Source: Lachnospiraceae bacterium
Lineage (GTDB): Bacteria; Bacillota; Clostridia; Lachnospirales; Lachnospiraceae
Direction: 5' to 3'
Assembly (NCBI GenBank): GCA_017517305.1
Contig: JAFWZV010000015.1
Coordinates: forward strand, 1 to 64,000
DNA length: 64,000 bases
The translations under genes were made by a program, and so were the position numbers. Shown piece by piece: positions 62,447-64,000 of the stretch. Under the pieces are notes generated by a model. It was not told the DNA's origin, did not search any database, and worked only from the letters and a program-made list of their open reading frames with translations. Position 1 is the stretch's first letter. Each line of letters opens with the position of its first letter.

Positions 62447-63073
62447 TTACATAATATTTCTTTTTACCATTAATACATTCTTTATCATTCCCAATCCAGC
62501 ATAAAACTCTTCATTATCTTTACATTGTTCTTGTAACCCGATTATATTTAACAATAAATAATCCAGTCTATGTAATTCCGAACCCAACCGAATCTTGTCA
62601 TAAAAATCTTTAATATACTGATCTTCTTTATATTCATCGTTTATACAAATATTATAATTATCGTCTCTAATAAATGTATTTTTTATTCCCTCTCCATCTG
62701 GATATAATTCATCAAAATAATTCTCCTCAATCCAAAAGGAACTTTTGTTATGATTACAATCATGACACGCCAGAATTAAATTTTCAATATATCCCGCATC
62801 TTTCTTCGATTTAAACTTTGGTGCCTTTTCATATAAAAAATGGTCTATTTCAAATTCATTTTTCTTTATTAAATCGACAGATACTCCACAATATGCACAT
62901 TTCCCATTATATACCTTTAAAAAATCTAACTTGAATTTTTCCGAATTATCACTAATGTAAGTATGCATATCTTGTGCATATGGATGTTCATCTTTTACCA
63001 AAGCTTCGACTTTTTTCTTCTTCTCTTTAACGTCAATTAATACTGGACAATACTTGGTTCTTCTGTAATCCAT
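62447..63073 (-). CDS. HNH endonuclease
   Basis: A 208-residue HNH (McrA-type) nuclease. The motif is spread over KCAYCGVSVDLIKKNEFEID HFLYEK and NLILACHDCNHNKSS (read in parts: CAYCG, EIDHF, CHDCNHNKSS), with two C-x-x-C zinc knuckles. It lies 3 bp after the receiver-like gene, which itself is coupled to a GHKL ATPase gene, so it is probably the effector of that set. Its N-terminal region (about 1-45) is basic and may bind nucleic acid. Confidence 0.88.
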   Translation of the reverse strand: MDYRRTKYCPVLIDVKEKKKKVEALVKDEHPYAQDMHTYISDNSEKFKLDFLKVYNGKCAYCGVSVDLIKKNEFEIDHFLYEKAPKFKSKKDAGYIENLILACHDCNHNKSSFWIEENYFDELYPDGEGIKNTFIRDDNYNICINDEYKEDQYIKDFYDKIRLGSELHRLDYLLLNIIGLQEQCKDNEEFYAGLGMIKNVLMVKRNIM

Positions 63074-63076
63074 ATT

Positions 63077-63670
63077 TTAACCTTCCACTTTCTCTTGCAA
63101 CTCACGAAACATCCTAATCACATCATCAATATCATTTTTAGTTAATTCGTCAAATCTGCCTTGTCCATTTATTGAATTAACTATTTTTTCTACCATTACC
63201 TTTTCCCAACTTGTATTTTTCTCCATTTCGGATGCGATTTTACGCACCTCAAAAATATTTCTTACAGCCTGTTCTAACAACTCTGGTAATTTATCATCAT
63301 AGTACTCTTCTGGGAATTTTCCGCATTTAGGATCATATTTGGAAACTGTTTCGTAATCCTTGTCAACTTCATTTTGTGTTATAACAATAACCTCTATGAA
63401 TGGAAAATACTTTTTTAATATAATTTTGAATTCTTCTCCTGTAAATTTACCGGTCGTAGCATTTCTATTTTCAAACAGTCTAGAATCTATAAATATTATA
63501 TTTGCCGTTTTTACATCTGGATTATTAATTAAACTTTCATAACCTTCATCTGGATTAAATTTAATATCTGAATATTCAAAATTGCAGGTATGACTTTGAT
63601 ACTTGTCTAAATATTTCGCCAAAGCAGGTTCTGGATTGTCATCTATATATATTATTTTCAAAGTAGACAT
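63077..63670 (-). CDS. Receiver-like protein of nuclease operon
   Basis: A 197-residue protein with a CheY-like receiver fold: acidic pair IIYIDDNPEP at the start, the presumed phosphoacceptor Asp in IIFIDSRLFENRN and the Thr in EVIVITQNEVD. The conserved Lys is not obvious. A helical C-terminal tail (KNTSWEKVMVEKIVNSINGQ) takes the place of a DNA-binding domain. It overlaps the GHKL gene by 1 nt (TAATG) and precedes the HNH gene by 3 nt, so it likely links sensing to the nuclease. Confidence 0.75.
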   Translation of the reverse strand: MSTLKIIYIDDNPEPALAKYLDKYQSHTCNFEYSDIKFNPDEGYESLINNPDVKTANIIFIDSRLFENRNATTGKFTGEEFKIILKKYFPFIEVIVITQNEVDKDYETVSKYDPKCGKFPEEYYDDKLPELLEQAVRNIFEVRKIASEMEKNTSWEKVMVEKIVNSINGQGRFDELTKNDIDDVIRMFRELQEKVEG

Positions 63671-64000
63671 TATAATTTCCCTCCTATTGTAAATTCAATG
63701 GAAAATCCATCTTCTCCTTCTATTTTTTGAATTTCTCCACCTGACATTATACAGGTATTGTTCACAATCCACATACCCAATCCATGTCCATTTGTTCTTG
63801 TTGTTTCATGCACTTCTAATATTTTTCTAGGATCCGTTTTATACTTATCATCAAGTCCCTTTCCATTGTCACTATACTTAATTTTAAGAAATCCATTCGA
63901 TTCACTTGCTTTAATTGTGATAAGCAATTTTTGTGTATTATCATTTTGCTGTACACTATTTAAAATTAAATTATCCATAATAACTTGTAACATATCTTCC
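63670..64000 (-). CDS. GHKL ATPase / histidine kinase (partial)
   Basis: The C-terminal part of a GHKL-type ATPase; the frame runs past the right end of the window. N box DNLILNSVQQN, G1 DNGKGLDD and G2 GHGLGMWIVNN are intact, and LLITIKASESNGFLKIKYSD precedes them. The methionine near 63993 is internal because the frame continues with EDMLQVIMDN, the usual start of the N box helix. It may be a histidine kinase or an MutL/Hsp90-type ATPase; the receiver-like gene after it favours a kinase. Confidence 0.75.
   Translation of the reverse strand, partial: EDMLQVIMDNLILNSVQQNDNTQKLLITIKASESNGFLKIKYSDNGKGLDDKYKTDPRKILEVHETTRTNGHGLGMWIVNNTCIMSGGEIQKIEGEDGFSIEFTIGGKL

Overview
The window looks like chromosomal DNA of an anaerobic Firmicute, most likely a Lachnospiraceae member of the Butyrivibrio/Pseudobutyrivibrio/Roseburia type. 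The grounds are AT-rich low-GC Firmicute codon use, strong AGGAGG ribosome binding sites, a type III glutamine synthetase, AsnA-type asparagine synthetase, a tryptophan T-box, a cobalamin riboswitch, an AgrC/AgrA-like LytTR pair, an OPT transporter and short U-rich terminators. This is inference from gene content; no rRNA or intact tRNA is present to confirm it. Almost every gene is on the minus strand. Only the LytTR two-component operon with its lipoprotein (12.9-16.0 kb) and a Uma2-like gene (35.2-35.7 kb) are on the plus strand.

Layout. 0-1.3 kb: small accessory genes including an ankyrin-like protein. 1.4-6.0 kb: trpB-trpA-asnS-asnA. 6.2-10.4 kb: two DUF4230 proteins, a transglutaminase-DUF3795 fusion, a GNAT enzyme and a TraX-like membrane protein. 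10.5-12.6 kb: glnN. 12.9-16.0 kb: response regulator, histidine kinase and lipoprotein, with matching paired LytTR-type sites before the operon and before the lipoprotein. 16.1-18.4 kb: OPT transporter and PqqD-like protein. 18.6-19.0 kb: a six-unit, 61-bp tandem hairpin array. 19.1-23.3 kb: lipid kinase, then a B12 transporter (btuFCD-like) under a cobalamin riboswitch. 23.4-30.3 kb: accessory block with an XRE regulator plus CbxX-type AAA+ ATPase, a large GTPase-like P-loop protein coupled to an overlooked 51-aa Com-like zinc ribbon, and a truncated AAA-ATPase_like protein. 30.6-34.9 kb: CorA, YlmH-like protein, GGDEF protein, DUF4272 protein. 35.8-38.9 kb: NSS transporter and a second trpB behind a Trp T-box and a 23-codon leader ORF.

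39.0-55.7 kb holds the most striking system: a tightly packed cluster resembling the E. coli yeh genes (MoxR-like AAA+, DUF5682, VWA, SWIM, DUF4132), extended by a second promoter-led block with an unknown protein, a coiled-coil CobS/MoxR-like AAA+, another unknown and a TelA protein. Just upstream lies an ECF sigma factor fused to a membrane anchor and a large C-terminal, probably extracytoplasmic domain. The set looks like a large AAA+/VWA chaperone-like or stress/conflict machine.

58-64 kb: TauE/SafE transporter, a MerR protein coupled to an acidic repeat protein, an Rpn-type nuclease, a CbrC-like protein next to an orphan LHH nuclease domain, and at the right edge a GHKL ATPase - receiver - HNH nuclease operon that looks like a two-component-controlled nuclease system. 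Several intergenic regions carry nested palindromes, two of which share an identical 16-nt loop.
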